Below are positions 25,005-36,840 of a stretch of 64,000 bases of DNA, one piece after another. How positions within the stretch are numbered: the stretch's first letter is position 1; the number at the start of each line of letters is the position of its first letter. The notes beneath the pieces were generated by a model. That model saw only the letters and a list, made by a program, of their open reading frames with translations, was not told the DNA's origin and searched no databases. The stretch spans positions 1 through 64,000 of the forward strand of contig NJFT01000160.1 of assembly GCA_002221725.1 (NCBI GenBank), read 5' to 3'. This DNA comes from Scedosporium boydii. Its lineage: Eukaryota; Ascomycota; Sordariomycetes; Microascales; Microascaceae. The position numbers were made by a program, and so were the translations under genes.

Positions 25005-27202
25005 GTGGTGTAGGCGGGCGCAGCGTCGTCCAAGCACTCTCTATGCACCTCGCTGCGAGTCTCTAAGGATCACGGCCTGTTTAAAGGTGCAAGATGAGAG
25101 CGCGAGGGAATAGGGTAGGTATACTGTCGGGTCGGACGGGCGTGTCAGGACGTTGGAGGGGCGCGATTTATGGGATGTTGAAGAGTAGCGCGAGCCGATT
25201 CGAGGGGCACTAAATTAACTCTGTGGATATGTGCGCGGTTGTCGTCGTGATTGTTCGAGGCTGCGTCGGTAAGCTTACTGGGTGAAGGAAGCTGTAGCGA
25301 TATGGCAGGGAGGCCGTGGATGGAGAGGGGAAGTGGAGAGAGGAAGAGAACAGAAGGCAGCAAGACGATAAGGATACACAGAAGTGGGAAATAAGCTCGG
25401 AAAACGACTCTAAAATGAAGCGAGGTGCGATCTAAATCTTCTTCCATTTACGCGAAGACCCAGACAGCCCAGACCCCGAGCCCACGCCTTTCGCCACAAG
25501 CTCCTGTAGTCAGCTCTGATTGGTCCAATTCGCGCAATCAGGAGGGTTCAGAGCTACCTTCAGAGGTTCGGAGGCTCCTGCTTAGTTCCTTCCCCACTAA
25601 TCCAGTACTCCGTACTCGTACTCGAGGGAACATCACCTAGCGTCATCAACCATCATTGTGAGTGCCAATGAGCCTAGCGGGATTGTAATTCCCATGTCTC
25701 TACTTCGTAAACAGTTGCGATCAAGACATCAAGACAACAAGACAAAGCCCCCCAAAAGGGACTTTCCAAGACAGCTGCCGGAACGCGAAACAAACATTCA
25801 CTATCTAGACCCTAAAACCCGCACGAACGAAAAACCATGTGATTCGATTGATATCAATTGATCAATTGATTCATTCCCAAGACTCCAGTCCAAGGCTCAA
25901 CGAAAAGCAGGCAGCGGTTTGTCTGGTCAAGAGCCTTCAGCGAGGAGGCTTGACGTTACACGTAACTACAGCGGCTACTCGTCCTCTCACAACTACGTCA
26001 CCAATTGGCCGATCTCGTTGATATGAAGTGATGCGCACATTAATAGGAGCCGACTTGCTCTGCGTTCCTTAGACGAGGCAACTTCATCCCATCTCTTGCC
26101 TTTGGATCCTGATTGGGCCAGAGAGCATGATCAAAAGATCCTTTGCATCAACGCAGAGAGTCTGTGTAAGCCCTCGAAACGACCGCTCAATTCCATGAAG
26201 TCTTGACCCGGGAGCGGATTCCCTTCTCTTCTTAAATGGGTGATTGTTGAAGCGTACTCGAAAATTGGTGCTTTTCAATCTCTCGGCGAGATGCGCCCGC
26301 TCGTTCTTCGACTGTTTATTTTCTCGATAAGTTAGGCTTGCAATGCATGGCGGGCAGGCCGTTGAGACCTTGGTGTTTGACAGCTCCATCCATTGCCGGA
26401 GAACCCAGTAGCCATCTGGATCTCATTACCCTTCATATAGCCCCATGTAGGTGTGAAAAGGTATGCCGCTGAGGCAATCAAGAAAAGTCCACACTCTGCT
26501 CCCCTCAAGCTTCATAGACCCGAGCGACAGGTTCAGAAGACTGCTATTCCCAGCTCTTTCCCGAATGCTTGTCGAGCTCCTCCCTAACTAACCAGATCTC
26601 GTCCATATACACTTAAAAGATGGACGGCAGTTCCGATATGTAAGTCTGACCTTCATCTCAATACCCAAATCTTCGCAGCGAACAGGGTAACAAAACGTTA
26701 ACAGGGTCGCTGCCTCCGTGTAGGACGCAAATCACAGAAACTGTTGTCAACTATATGACGGACCCGGCTAGTTGTTTGTACGAGACAACCGCGGCAGCCA
26801 AGACAGGATGGATCAATGATGGATCGCTGAGCATTGCCCGTATGAGATTACTGAGGCCACTCGTGAGGAAGAGCTCCAAGGAGCCGGGGCGTGTCGGAGA
26901 GTTATTGATGTATTCTCTCCCATAGTGCCTCCTCCCCGTTCCTTATTCTATTTAATTTTTTCTTCTTAAATGTGACCATGCTTTGCTTGGTAGAGAAGTC
27001 CGCCGTGGAATTCTTCAAAAGCTTATTGCCGCTCCCATATAATTTCACCCTTCGCTAGAGATTATGAAACCCACTATACGCAAAAATGCCAAATGCCGCC
27101 CTTCAGAATATGACCGAGATGTCCGTATGAAAGTACCTTACCTGTTTCCCTTCCCAATTGTAACTCATATACCTCAACCGCTATCTAGACGTGGCCGGAT
27201 TA
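25005..27202. other. Intergenic region
   Basis: Contains the promoter of the ankyrin/BTB gene (25.0-25.5 kb, GA-rich) and about 1.7 kb without a supportable gene. Palindrome copies occur at about 25604-25624 (AGTACTCCGTACTCGTAC) and 25844-25870 (ATCAATTGATCAATTGAT). An ATG followed by a consensus donor GTAAGT at 26640 was examined as a small gene, but no acceptor gives a continuing frame. Confidence 0.45.
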
Positions 27203-28951
27203 CTATGCGTTTCCCATGAACCGGGCTGCACGGTCAAGGCTCACCAACTCGCTGAGTCCCGAAATCACATATAAGCTGACAGTCAGAGCCAAAGGACCCC
27301 ACACAGCAACGGCATCGAGCTGCGTGGGCACGTTCTGGCCCAGCGACCCGAGAAGGTTGATTGCCCCAAATATGACCATCCAGCCTAAAACTTGCCGCTG
27401 CAACCAGTTATCTCGTCTCTGCAATGCCAGCATGAAGCCAGTCAAGAATGCTGCTCCCCAGACGCTGTACAGGGAGATCCAATACGCCGGCGCCAAATCG
27501 TCAAAAGACCTGAGCGGCGGGAGAGCTGCGCTTGTTGCAAAGGATACACCCGCCGTGATGTGCAGGATAACGTCGCGGGCGGCACCTTGAGCTAGAACTA
27601 ATGGCGGAGTGGCTAGGGAGAGGAAGGCGAGAGTGGGAAGAAGTCCCGTGGATCTTTTGGTGCTATAGAGTCGGCTGAACCGGGATCGAGACGGCTGGTA
27701 TGGTAGTAGCGGATTGTAAAGTGAGGGCGCGTTTGTGTAAAGGTGACACAAATCGTCGAGGTGAGGCCTATCATCCGAGTCATATGGCGGTACAGAATCA
27801 TGAAGCGGTATTGCTGTACCTGTAGCCGGATTGGAGCACAAGCAGTTTTCCGTAAACAACCGCCCGTAGGTAGGCTTCGCATTGTCGAGAATGGTATAAA
27901 TCGAATTGGGCTTCCTGGGATATGAGCAATGCAACCTCTGGCGTGTGAAAGAGGCAGCTCCGCATGGCCAGACACTCTCGGCCCCGATGGCGAGACTGCG
28001 TTCCGGGGGAGAGTCCCTAACCGGGGTGCTTGGCATACTGTTTACTCCAGTGCCTAAGTTAGTCATGGTCGAAGACCTTTCCCTTCTTAGGCCGTCGCAC
28101 TGAGCTCTGTTTCCTGTGCCAAGTTCCAGGGTATCATCCTCCCAGGAACCATTGGCATCTACAATATGCGAAGCCAGAGATTCGGTCGCTGCGCCGTCAG
28201 TCAAATCTCCCAGTCCCTCGCTGGTCGAATGAACACTGGAATGCTCGTCCTTGGCCTCGGTGTAGGCCCTCTCGGGAGGGGGCAACCATGCTTCATCCTG
28301 GCTGCTGCTGGAGCCGGTGGGAAATAGCACGGTGTGGACACCTAGAACCCTTCCGGCCCGAGATGCTCTTGGGTAGTGCAGCTCGGTATCCCCATGGTAC
28401 ATACGCCTAGGACTAAGCAATGTGCGAAGTTTCGGACTCGCCATCTTCTCCTGGCCCTCGCTGTGGCTGGAGAGTAACGGCTTGTATCCGGTCTGATGTG
28501 TTCCCGCGTCGCGCAGCTTGTCGTGCTTACGGGGGAAGGGCGGGCGTATCCGGTAATCTCCAATTGAGGCAGGGGTGCCCTCAGTGATATAGCGGCCCTC
28601 GCGGCGACGCAAGCGGCTCATTTTCTGTAGCAACCTAAGAAGTTTCGCGTTCTCCATCTTCTTCAGATTTGCTCGCTTCTTGAGAATGAGGCATTCGCGA
28701 CTCTTCAGGTAAGGGAAGTTGTTCAGATCGCTTCTATCAAGGAAGACATCGTAGTGGGCTCGCCTATCATAGCTAAGTCATTACCCCAGTGCTCCGATGG
28801 AGATTGGAAGGGACTCTTCATACAACTTGCGAGAAATCTCAATTTCTTCTTCTACCAACTTCATCAACCGCTTTACTTCTTCTCTCAGCTTCCCCCAGCT
28901 CCCGTATTTGAGAGATCTGGTTTTGGGTCGTTGACCCTTCACGTCGTCCAT
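27203..28951 (-). CDS. Unrecognised fungal membrane protein
   Basis: Two exons (28951-28785, 28733-27203) separated by a 51-nt GT..AG intron give 565 residues; adding the first exon removes the stop upstream of the long frame and keeps the phase. The first roughly 110 residues are charged and helical (KLREEVKRLMKLVEEEIE, LILKKRANLKKMENAKLL), probably a coiled coil. The middle (about 110-400) is low-complexity and acidic/polar. The end has about four hydrophobic segments (LLPTLAFLSLATPPLVLA; YWISLYSVWGAAFLTGFML; VLGWMVIFGAINLLGSLG; WGPLALTVSLYVISGLSEL). I do not recognise the family. It is divergent from another membrane-protein gene about 730 bases away. Inference: an integral membrane protein with a long cytosolic N-terminus. 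Confidence 0.75.
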
Positions 28952-29682
28952 CCTGGGGATCGACCGCGGCGATTGGCGAATGTCAGGGGAACAGTTCCGT
29001 AGGAAACTGAGACAAATTGAAAATGGTTAACACAAGAAATCGATGCAAGACGAATTTGAGATTTCGGACGTAACTCGTGCGGGTCCAGTCTGAGAGTTGG
29101 CTTGGTGATGATATGGGAGCAACTCGAAGATACTCCTCCCACCATAGGCAAGAAGACCAAGACACAAGATTCCGGGAAAGAAAAGCAAGGCGAGCATAAT
29201 TCAGCACAGCCCCGTGTTGCTGTGCTGGCACCAATAAGCTCTGCTCTTCCCCGCTCGTCATCAAGGAGAGGGCAGGCTGTGGCCGGCGACCTTTCGTGTG
29301 TCTGATTTTCCGTTGAAGATTGAGATCAACGCCCTAAGGGCACCAACGCATCACATTTACCCAACACCTCGAGCTTGCGACGCTCACACTTGATAGATAC
29401 CAAGGACGACATCGAAGGCCGAAATCCATCCTTATTCAGCAAGCGAGTAAGTGTCCTTCAACTGCCCCCATAGATTCAAGACTGCAGTTTCCATCGTCTG
29501 CAGAATGTCTCGTGAGAGTACGACTCTGCGCCAGGTCGACTCCAAGGTAGATGAGGGATTGATATTGCAGGGAGAGATCGGAGGAGATCAAGACTCAAGC
29601 ATAACCGACGCATTAGCATGCCGATGCTCAGACTTGCGGCAAGTCATCTGTTCTCGAATTGATATCGGCTCATTTCTGACAG
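28952..29682. other. Shared upstream region of a divergent gene pair
   Basis: Lies between the start of the minus-strand membrane protein and the first supportable exon of the plus-strand one. It probably contains both promoters and one or more missing 5' exons of the plus-strand gene. A candidate ATG at 29505 opens a frame to 29768, but none of its GT donors joins the downstream frame in phase. Confidence 0.4.
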
Positions 29683-30456
29683 GGCTTTGTCTATTAGATT
29701 CGAGACGCCACGGCCTCCTTTCCAACCTCTCGACGACTCACGGCGTCCTTCTCCAAGAGAAGCATTAAATAACCCTCATGGCACGGGGGGGAGTTCACTT
29801 TTTAATGTAGCGCCTGCCGAGCCTCAGAAAGACGCTCAAATCGATACGAATCGAACAAGACACTCACACGGTCGATCCACGCTACCGAGCAGCTTGGTTG
29901 AAAAACCGGGTTTAACTATCTACCCCTGCGAGCGCAGCTCGTTTTTCCATTGCCTTGGAATAGCACTGGCTATAAGATCGATGCAGGTGTGTGCTTATTT
30001 TCGTGAAACAACGACTGCAAATCAGAATCTGGAGAGTATACCCGCTGTAAGTTTTCTTCTTTCCAGTGGTGTGTATAGACGACCTCTGTTTTGAAGAGCC
30101 GAAGGCATCCCGCTGACCAGGAATATTAAACCTAGTCTATGCAAACGATGGGCGGGAACGTTGGTTCTGTACTCGGTTCACCGAGCGCACTTCTGGCTAC
30201 TACTTCGACAACAGTGTGGTGTCTGACAGTGTATCATTACCGCCACCGACATGAGAAATATCAAGACCCGATGATAATCGGCGCCGTGGGAGTGGGCGGA
30301 GCCGCAGGACTGCTCCTTAAACTAGACGGGACGTCGGTTCTCTTCGGTATCGTTCCGTGGTGCGTTTTTGCCGCCATGCTAATCAGCACATTCTGGTCGG
30401 CGAAAGTGGACGAACATGGCAGTCGGATTGCTGTGACTACGGGGAAGGGGACGTGA
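29683..30456 (+). CDS. Unrecognised membrane protein, 5' end unresolved
   Basis: Two exons are supported: 29683-30046 and 30136-30456, joined by an 89-nt intron with donor GTAAGT and acceptor CCTAG in phase 0. Before the first exon there is an acceptor-like TGACAG at 29677-29682, so the start codon lies in one or more upstream exons that I could not place. The visible 228 residues begin Pro/Arg-rich (FETPRPPFQPLDDSRRPSP), have a weak hydrophobic stretch (FFHCLGIALAI), and end with three hydrophobic segments (SALLATTSTTVWCLTVYHY; MIIGAVGVGGAAGLLLKL; SVLFGIVPWCVFAAMLISTFW). No family is recognised. Its divergent neighbour has the same disordered-then-membrane plan, which may be chance. Confidence 0.55.
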
Positions 30457-31748
30457 AATCTGTTCCAGAACATTTGATACATAGTTGGGGTAAGACTGGT
30501 ATCCAGCTCGAGGACTCATTATTGGGGATTATGCGACACGCAATGGGAAGCGGTTGCGCGGTTTTCAAATAGACACACGGTCCTTCCAAGACGCCAGAAT
30601 GCTTCGTAATTGTCACGAGAGATATCTGCAGGCTCTTGTGTGTTGCACGCCGAAGCCGAAGAGTTAGCAGTTTTATCGCCGTACGCAACAGGCCAAGAGC
30701 TGTAACAAGTAACCGGGACCTGTAGTCGGGATATATGGAGACATATCGATGCTCTAGTATTACTCTTTGATGCCGATGTCCGATATCCAGCGGATCAAGT
30801 ACCGAATCGGACAGCGATTTGCCGTCCTCGGATAGAGCTGTCGGTTTCCCTTTCTGGATTATCTTGGTCCCGGGATCCACCAATTGTGGGCTCCGGATTT
30901 CGGAGATGATCTTCGGAAGCTCCCCTCTGTGGGCTTGCTGAGGTAATTGGATTTTTTACATTTTCATACTTTTCACTTGGGACAGCCTCGAGGAAAGCTC
31001 GGTTCGGGGGTCTGCGAGTACGAGGTACTAAGAAGAACAGTGTATCACCTGCCCATTATTAATGTTGAGATTCCAGCCTCTCTCGCAATATCTTGTGCCG
31101 TGGCAAGCCGCTCGTTGGATTGAGAGAAGAACATCATCGATCAAGAATATTGGTCGGATTTTCTGATCAAAATGGAGCACGAGTGGAGTATTCTGTAGGG
31201 AGCTTGGTTGCTGCAGAAGGTGCACTGGACAGAACCCCGCGGAGTGAGAGGGTGTTGTGGGCCTGTGCTGGTTGGTCTGGCCCTGCCCTGCAAACAATCC
31301 CACGCTCTCTGCGTGCCCGCAGCGGAGCCGGCCTATCAAACTAGCCCAAATTGAGCTTCTCTTTCTGGGCAGCGTACATGACAGTGCTACCCTGCTGCTC
31401 CTTCCAGCGGGTTTTAGCCAGGTTAGGTGCGACCTAGGGCGGTGTAGCTGGGTAGCTGGTACGTGCGCCTTCAACTTACCCCTGTCTTGTGCTGTTGCCA
31501 TTGGTTTCTACAGCCCACACCACCCGTCAATCCATCAATCGATCCAGTGAGCTAGCGAGGGTTTTTTCTTTGCAAGCAATTATTCCTAGGACATTTGATA
31601 TTTTTTCTTCCCTCCCCTTCGACTCACACTCTCACACTCTCAATTTCCCCTTTGCACCACGCAAGATCTATCGCACATTCTCTCCTTGCGCCCTTCCTCC
31701 CGCCGAACGTCGTAGAGCTCCTATTGTTTTCCAAACATCACCGCCAGA
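30457..31748. other. Intergenic region with CT-rich leader
   Basis: About 1.3 kb before the mitochondrial carrier gene. No gene was recognised. From about 31560 to 31748 the plus strand is pyrimidine-rich (TTTTTTCTTCC, then repeated CACTCTC), the usual promoter/leader signature of strongly expressed fungal genes. Confidence 0.5.
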
Positions 31749-33135
31749 ATGTCGAACGACAAGCCCCTTCCCTTCGCCTATCAGTTCGCCGCCGGTATGC
31801 ATCTCACCTCCCGCAAACAAAACATTAACCCTTGGCGATATCGGAGATGACTGACAGGAATTCTTCAAACCAGGCGCCATCGCCGGTGTGTCGGAAGTAA
31901 GTGCTGGAAACAGCTCTCATAGATCTAATCCATATCAATTGGCCTGCTAACCATGTTGTTTCGCTAGATTTTGGTCATGTACGTCCCCTATTCATGTTGC
32001 GATGACGCCGATACCCCTCCATCCCCATCCCCGGCACCTGCCGACCAAGCTCGCGTGCTCACATTTGATATCTCCAAACTAGGTACCCTCTCGATGTTGT
32101 CAAGACCCGAGTGTAAGTATCCACCCTGGCCTTGGTTGCTATTTTGTTTTTCGTGATATATTTCCCCCAGAGTTGAACCAAGCCACGGCTAATAATGTCT
32201 CATTACGTAGTCAGCTCCAGACCGGCACGGGCGGCGGCGCCGATGCATACACCGGTATGGTCGACTGCTTCAAGAAGATTATTCGCAATGAGGGGTACGT
32301 TGCACCCTGCTATTCCGCCCGGACGTCTTACAATGGAGAGAGACAAGCTCTCGTCCCGCAGCCGTCTAGGCGACCGCATATACGTGTTACTGCTTTCTAA
32401 CAATAGCTGCGCATTCTTAGCTTTTCGCGTCTCTACCGCGGTATCGCCGCCCCCATCCTAATGGAGGCCCCCAAGCGTGCCACCAAGTTCGCCGCCAACG
32501 ACGAGTGGGGCAAGGTCTACCGCAAGATGTTTGGAGTCGACAAGATGAACCAGCCCCTCTCCATCCTTACCGGTGCCAGCGCCGGTGCCACCGAGTCCTT
32601 CGTCGTCGTCCCCTTCGAGCTCGTCAAGATTCGTCTTCAGGATAAGGCTTCCGCCGGAAAATACAATGGTATGATCGACGTCGTTAGGAAGACGGTCCAG
32701 AACGAGGGTGTTCTCGCCCTGTACAACGGTCTCGAGTCCACCATGTGGAGGCACATCACCTGGAACGCCGGTTACTTCGGTTGCATCTTCCAGGTCAGGC
32801 AGCTCCTCCCCCAGGCCAGCGACAAGTCTTCCCAGATAAGGAACGACTTGATTTCCGGAGCTATCGGTGGTACCGTCGGTACCATGATCAACACCCCCAT
32901 GGACGTCGTCAAGTCCCGCATCCAGAACACCGTCAAGGTTCCCGGTCAGGTCCCCAAGTACAACTGGGCCTGGCCTGCGCTTTTCACCGTCGCCAGGGAG
33001 GAGGGTATCGGTGCTCTCTACAAGGGCTTCGCCCCCAAGGTCCTCCGACTCGGACCTGGTGGAGGTATCCTTCTTGTCGTCTTCACCGGTGTCATGGACT
33101 TCTTCCGCACCATGAAGTACGGTCCCGAGGCGTAA
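31749..33135 (+). CDS. ODC1/ODC2-like: Mitochondrial 2-oxodicarboxylate carrier
   Basis: Exchanges 2-oxoadipate and 2-oxoglutarate across the inner mitochondrial membrane, linking lysine metabolism and the citric acid cycle. Six exons (31749-31794, 31874-31896, 31968-31978, 32083-32112, 32211-32294, 32421-33135) give 302 residues, the usual length for the family. The three signature repeats are intact: PLDVVKTR in repeat 1, PFELVKIR in repeat 2 and PMDVVKSR in repeat 3, each followed about 30 residues on by the glycine-rich EG...LY block. The first repeat is split among tiny exons of 23, 11 and 30 nt, yet the junctions restore MYPLDVVKTRVQLQ exactly. The protein starts AYQFAAGAIAGVSEILVMYP after a short N-terminus. 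Strong C bias at third positions implies high expression. Substrate assignment to the ODC subgroup is from overall resemblance (RATKFAANDEW, RHITWNAGYF) and is likely, not proven. Confidence 0.93.
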
Positions 33136-33590
33136 GGGGGAGAGAAGCGAGAGCGGAGAGGAGAGGAAGGCAAGGAGGGAATAGGGTAGAAAAGGAATTG
33201 GGATCTTTGATTGGAGTTTGAGATTTTTTGATTTCTTTTCTTTTTTTTCTTTTCTCACTTTTTTTTTTTTCTTGGTTCTGCGTGCCTATTATATGGGTCG
33301 GTTTCCTGGCTTCCTTTCCATTTTCTTAAATGTGCATATCCTGAGGTTCGTATTCCGCATGTATAAACGTGTCTGATACCAAGGCCGTTCTATGTTTTCT
33401 TGTTTAAGAGTTGTCTTGGTTCTTTCTTTCTTCTCTGGAGAACTTTTCCCTATCTCTTATAGCTAAGATATGGGAAAAGGGGGTATAGAAGGGAATAAGG
33501 GTACAAAGATATACTGCTAGAGAGCCATAGACTGTACATGAAGACACACGTTCTTAAGTCTTCTTTTTCTCCTTTTTCTTCCCACCCTTT
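33136..33590. other. Convergent 3' untranslated sequence
   Basis: T-rich sequence between the stops of the carrier gene and the convergent BUD22-like gene. Long T runs (33225-33270) fit 3' untranslated sequence. No gene was seen. Confidence 0.6.
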
Positions 33591-35210
33591 TTAATCAAAG
33601 ACGATCTTGTTCGCTGAGCTCGCCCCGATCACAATCTTTTGTGGTGGCCCCTGCTTCGCCTTCTTCCGCGCCTCCCAACTAGGATGCAATGGCCCCTCGT
33701 CATCCTTCTTCGTAGGTTTCCTCTTCGCCTCTTCCTCCCCAGCCCTACCTCCCTTCCTCAAAGCCGCAAGCGGATTCTCAATCCCCTTCTTCCACGGCTT
33801 CCTCTGCCTCTCATCCTCCTCCCCAACAGCGCCCCTCCTCATATCCCACCCGTCATCCCTCTTATTATTCTTGCCCTTGCCTCCTTGCGGCTTCTGCGGC
33901 TGCTGCAAGTGTTTGGCTTTGGCGCCGAACTTCTTCTCCCAGATGGCTTGGCGCTGTTTTTGACCGAGGCGGTTCTTTCGCGGGGCGATGTCGACGTCGG
34001 ATGCTGATTCTGATCCGGAGATGTAGCCGCCCATTAGCGAGGGGAGGAATGTGGAGTCGGTTGGGCGCGAAAGAGGTGCGGCGGCAGGTTTCGCGGCTTT
34101 CGTCTTCGTCTGCTTCGTCGAAGGTATAGCGGAAGTGGCTGGCTTGGCAGCCGGGGTATCTTCAGGCTCGGGGTCGGAAAATCCTTCGAACTCGGACTCG
34201 GACTCGGACTCAGATCCAGACTCAAGTTCACGTTCAGACTCGGCTTCTGATCCTGAGACGCCGCTCGATTCCGGGGATAGCGAGATGGACATGTCCCGCA
34301 CGCGTATGGTTCTCGTAGTTCTCCTCCCCTTTTGTAGCGTCACGCCGCCGTCTGATTCGGATTCGCTGTCGGCGTCTGAGTCCGAGGAGCCGCCGACTAA
34401 TCTGTCGAACTTGGCGAACGCTCGCTCCTCGGCGTCGGTGTCGGAGTATTCGTCCTCGCTGCCAGACATGCTGATATCATCTGCCGCCTGCTCCTTTTCC
34501 TTCTTGGCCCTCTTCTCTTCCTTCCCTGTCTTCTCCGCCTCCTCCATCTTCCTGCTCCTTGTTTCGGTCACCCGCGTTTTCGCGACCTCTTCCTCCTCAT
34601 CATCTGTATCATCCGCCTTCTCAACAGACTCCTGTTTCTCCCGTTCCTCCTCGTCTTTATCATTATCCCCCTTCTTCTTCGCCCTCTTCCTCTCCGGCAT
34701 CGGTAGCCCCAAAGTCTCGCACGCCTCCCCAAGTATCCTCTCCGTAACCTGCTTCACCTCGAGCCGGTTGAACAAGCAGCTCGTAACATGCTGCAGCGCC
34801 GCCTTCTCCTTCTCTTCCAGGACCGGCTTCGCAAGTCCCCGACGCACTTCCATGGGTAGGTCCGGGTGGTTCGCGATGGATTTGATTTTGAGGAGGGAGG
34901 CGTAGAGGTAGTGGTAGGCGGTCTGGTGTAGGTCCAAGGACTGAGGTAAAATGTCAGTTCAGCTCAAGATATTTTTGTCCCTCCCTGCGCATTAATTGAA
35001 TCTGGGGAAAGGGGTACAAACCTTGAGCACTGCAACCTCTAACTCATACTTCTCCTTCCTGTCCTCGGCGAGTCCCTTCTCGTGAAGTCGCCGACTCAGC
35101 CTCTGTCGCTCGAATCCCTTGACCTTTTTCAACGCACGGAATAAGTCCGTCTTGAATTGGGGGAGCTTCTCCTCGAGGGTCTCGTCGGACGATCTTTTCC
35201 GTTTCGCCAT
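33591..35210 (-). CDS. BUD22: BUD22-like 40S ribosome biogenesis protein
   Basis: Nucleolar factor for 18S rRNA maturation and small-subunit assembly. Two exons (35210-35022, 34940-33591) give 512 residues; the junction is phase 0. It opens with MAKRKRSSDETLEEKLPQF and a helical, basic N-terminal third. The centre (about residues 150-330) is very rich in Ser, Asp, Glu and Lys with SESESES-type runs, as in the family. The C-terminal end, LHPSWEARKKAKQ followed by KIVIGASSANKIVFD, matches the conserved BUD22 terminus (HPSWEA..K...KIxFD), which is the main basis for the name. It is divergent from the short-chain dehydrogenase gene (399 bases between starts). Confidence 0.85.
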
Positions 35211-35609
35211 TTTTGCGTGGTGGGCGTGGAGCCAATTTGTGCTTCAACTACTCCTACTCTGTGAAGAATTGACTTGAAGCTCAAAATTTACGTGAAGTTT
35301 CGACCAACCAAAGAAAAAAAAAGTTGGAGGGACATAAATCGTCCTATAGTAACGATAGTGACGAACACGCACTGTGTTCGACGTTTCCTCGACGCTTCCC
35401 TTCGCTCATCATTCAGAACCCCTCCTTCCAAGCAAAGCCGGATCGATCTGTATCACTTCCGTCGGAGAGTATTAAAGGGATTGGTTGATCTTAGGAATAG
35501 AGTAGCATCTTGCAGAGTTAGTTCTTTACAGTTTATTTCCTTCTTCGTAGATATTCACCTAGAATCAAGAATTTCAATTATAGTCCCAAGACCCAACTTA
35601 AGAGAAACA
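35211..35609. promoter_or_regulatory. Bidirectional promoter region
   Basis: 399 bases between the divergent starts of the BUD22-like gene and the short-chain dehydrogenase. It must contain both leaders and core promoters. No specific element was identified. Confidence 0.5.
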
Positions 35610-36689
35610 ATGACTGAGAACACGACTAACAACTCAACGCTCAACCGCGAAACCCTCTTCTCCGCAGAAGGTCTCGTCGCCCTCGTCACCGGCGGAGGAA
35701 CAGGTAATCCCCCCGCTTCCTCATTCCCATATATCGCATCCAACTTACTCCCCTCCCTCCCCCAGGCATCGGCTACATGATAGCCAAAGCCCTCGCCCAA
35801 AACGGCGCCTCCAAAGTATTCATCTCCGGCCGTCGTCCCGAAATCCTCTCCGCAGCAGCCTCCTCCCTCGGCCCCACCGTCCACCCACTCCCCTGCGACG
35901 TCACCTCCCAGGAAAGCCTCGCCTCCGCCGTCGCCCAAGTCACTGAATCTGCCGGCTACCTGAACCTCCTCGTGTGCAACGCCGGTGTCGCTGGCCCTCA
36001 GATTCCCCACCCGGGGGACGACACTTCCCTCGAGGAGTGGGCGGGCGCCAACTTTGCCAAGGGCTTCGCTGAGTTTGCGAGTACGTTCGAGGTGAATGTG
36101 GCGTCTGTGTGGTATACGGCCATGGCTTTCTTGCCGCTGTTGAGCGAGGGGAATAAGAAGGGGAACGTGAAGCAGACTTCGCAGGTCGTTGTTACGAGCT
36201 CCATTGGTGCATTTAATAAGATGCCGCCGGGTGGGTATGCGTATGGGCAGTCGAAGGCAGCGGTCAATTTGCTGGTGAAGCAGCTTTCCATTGTGCTTCC
36301 GAAGTGGAATATCAGGTATTATTACTACTATTTTACTCTTTCCGCCCCGTCACTTTAAGTATTCTTCAGCAGACTAACACGATACAAGGGCAAACTGTAT
36401 ATGCCCCGGCTGTAGGTCTTCTTCCCCAAGAGCTCATCCGTTCTTCCAGCTAACTGTGATCTCTTCAGTATTTCCAAGTGAAATGTCCGCTCCCATCGTC
36501 GCACGATACGGAAATAACCTCGAAGACGCCGTCGTTCCTAAGGAAATGATTCCTCTGCAACGCATTGGCGACGAACAGGATATGGCAGGCACAATTCTGT
36601 ATCTCGCCTCGAGGGCAGGAGCTTACTGTAACGGAAATTTCCTCGTTGTAGATGGTGGTAGATTGGGTAACTTTCCGTCCACGTATTAG
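35610..36689 (+). CDS. Short-chain dehydrogenase/reductase
   Basis: NAD(P)H-dependent oxidoreductase of the classical SDR family. Four exons (35610-35703, 35766-36315, 36389-36411, 36469-36689) give 295 residues; the third exon is only 23 nt and restores the conserved ANCICPG segment. Seen: cofactor loop VTGGGTGIG (about residue 26-34), CDVTS acidic/polar turn, NAG motif LLVCNAGVAG, structural Asn FEVNVASVW, catalytic Ser in VVTSSIGAF, catalytic YAYGQSKAAVN (Tyr about residue 188, Lys four later), and a C-terminal LASRAGAYCNGNFLVVDGG typical of 3-oxoacyl reductase-like SDRs. The substrate cannot be told from sequence. It lies about 0.6 kb from a type III polyketide synthase, tail to tail, so a role in tailoring that product is possible but unproven. 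Confidence 0.92.
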
Positions 36690-36840
36690 GAAGGGAAAAA
36701 ATGAAAGGCTCCTAGAATAAACAAATCCAGCTAATATTAGAAAAGCTCTGAAGGGGGAGAAAAAAAAAACAAATGTGTTGGGAAGCTAGGTGTCTAGTCG
36801 ACAAAAAGGAAAATCAAGAAACCAAGAGGGAAAAAAAGAA

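Noticed and set aside
26619..26930. Small gene starting MDGSSDM with a GTAAGT donor at 26640
   Set aside because: Each nearby acceptor leads to a stop within about 20 codons; no consistent reading frame.
29505..29768. ATG at 29505 as the start of the plus-strand membrane-protein gene
   Set aside because: No GT donor in this frame has the phase needed to join the downstream exon at 29683.
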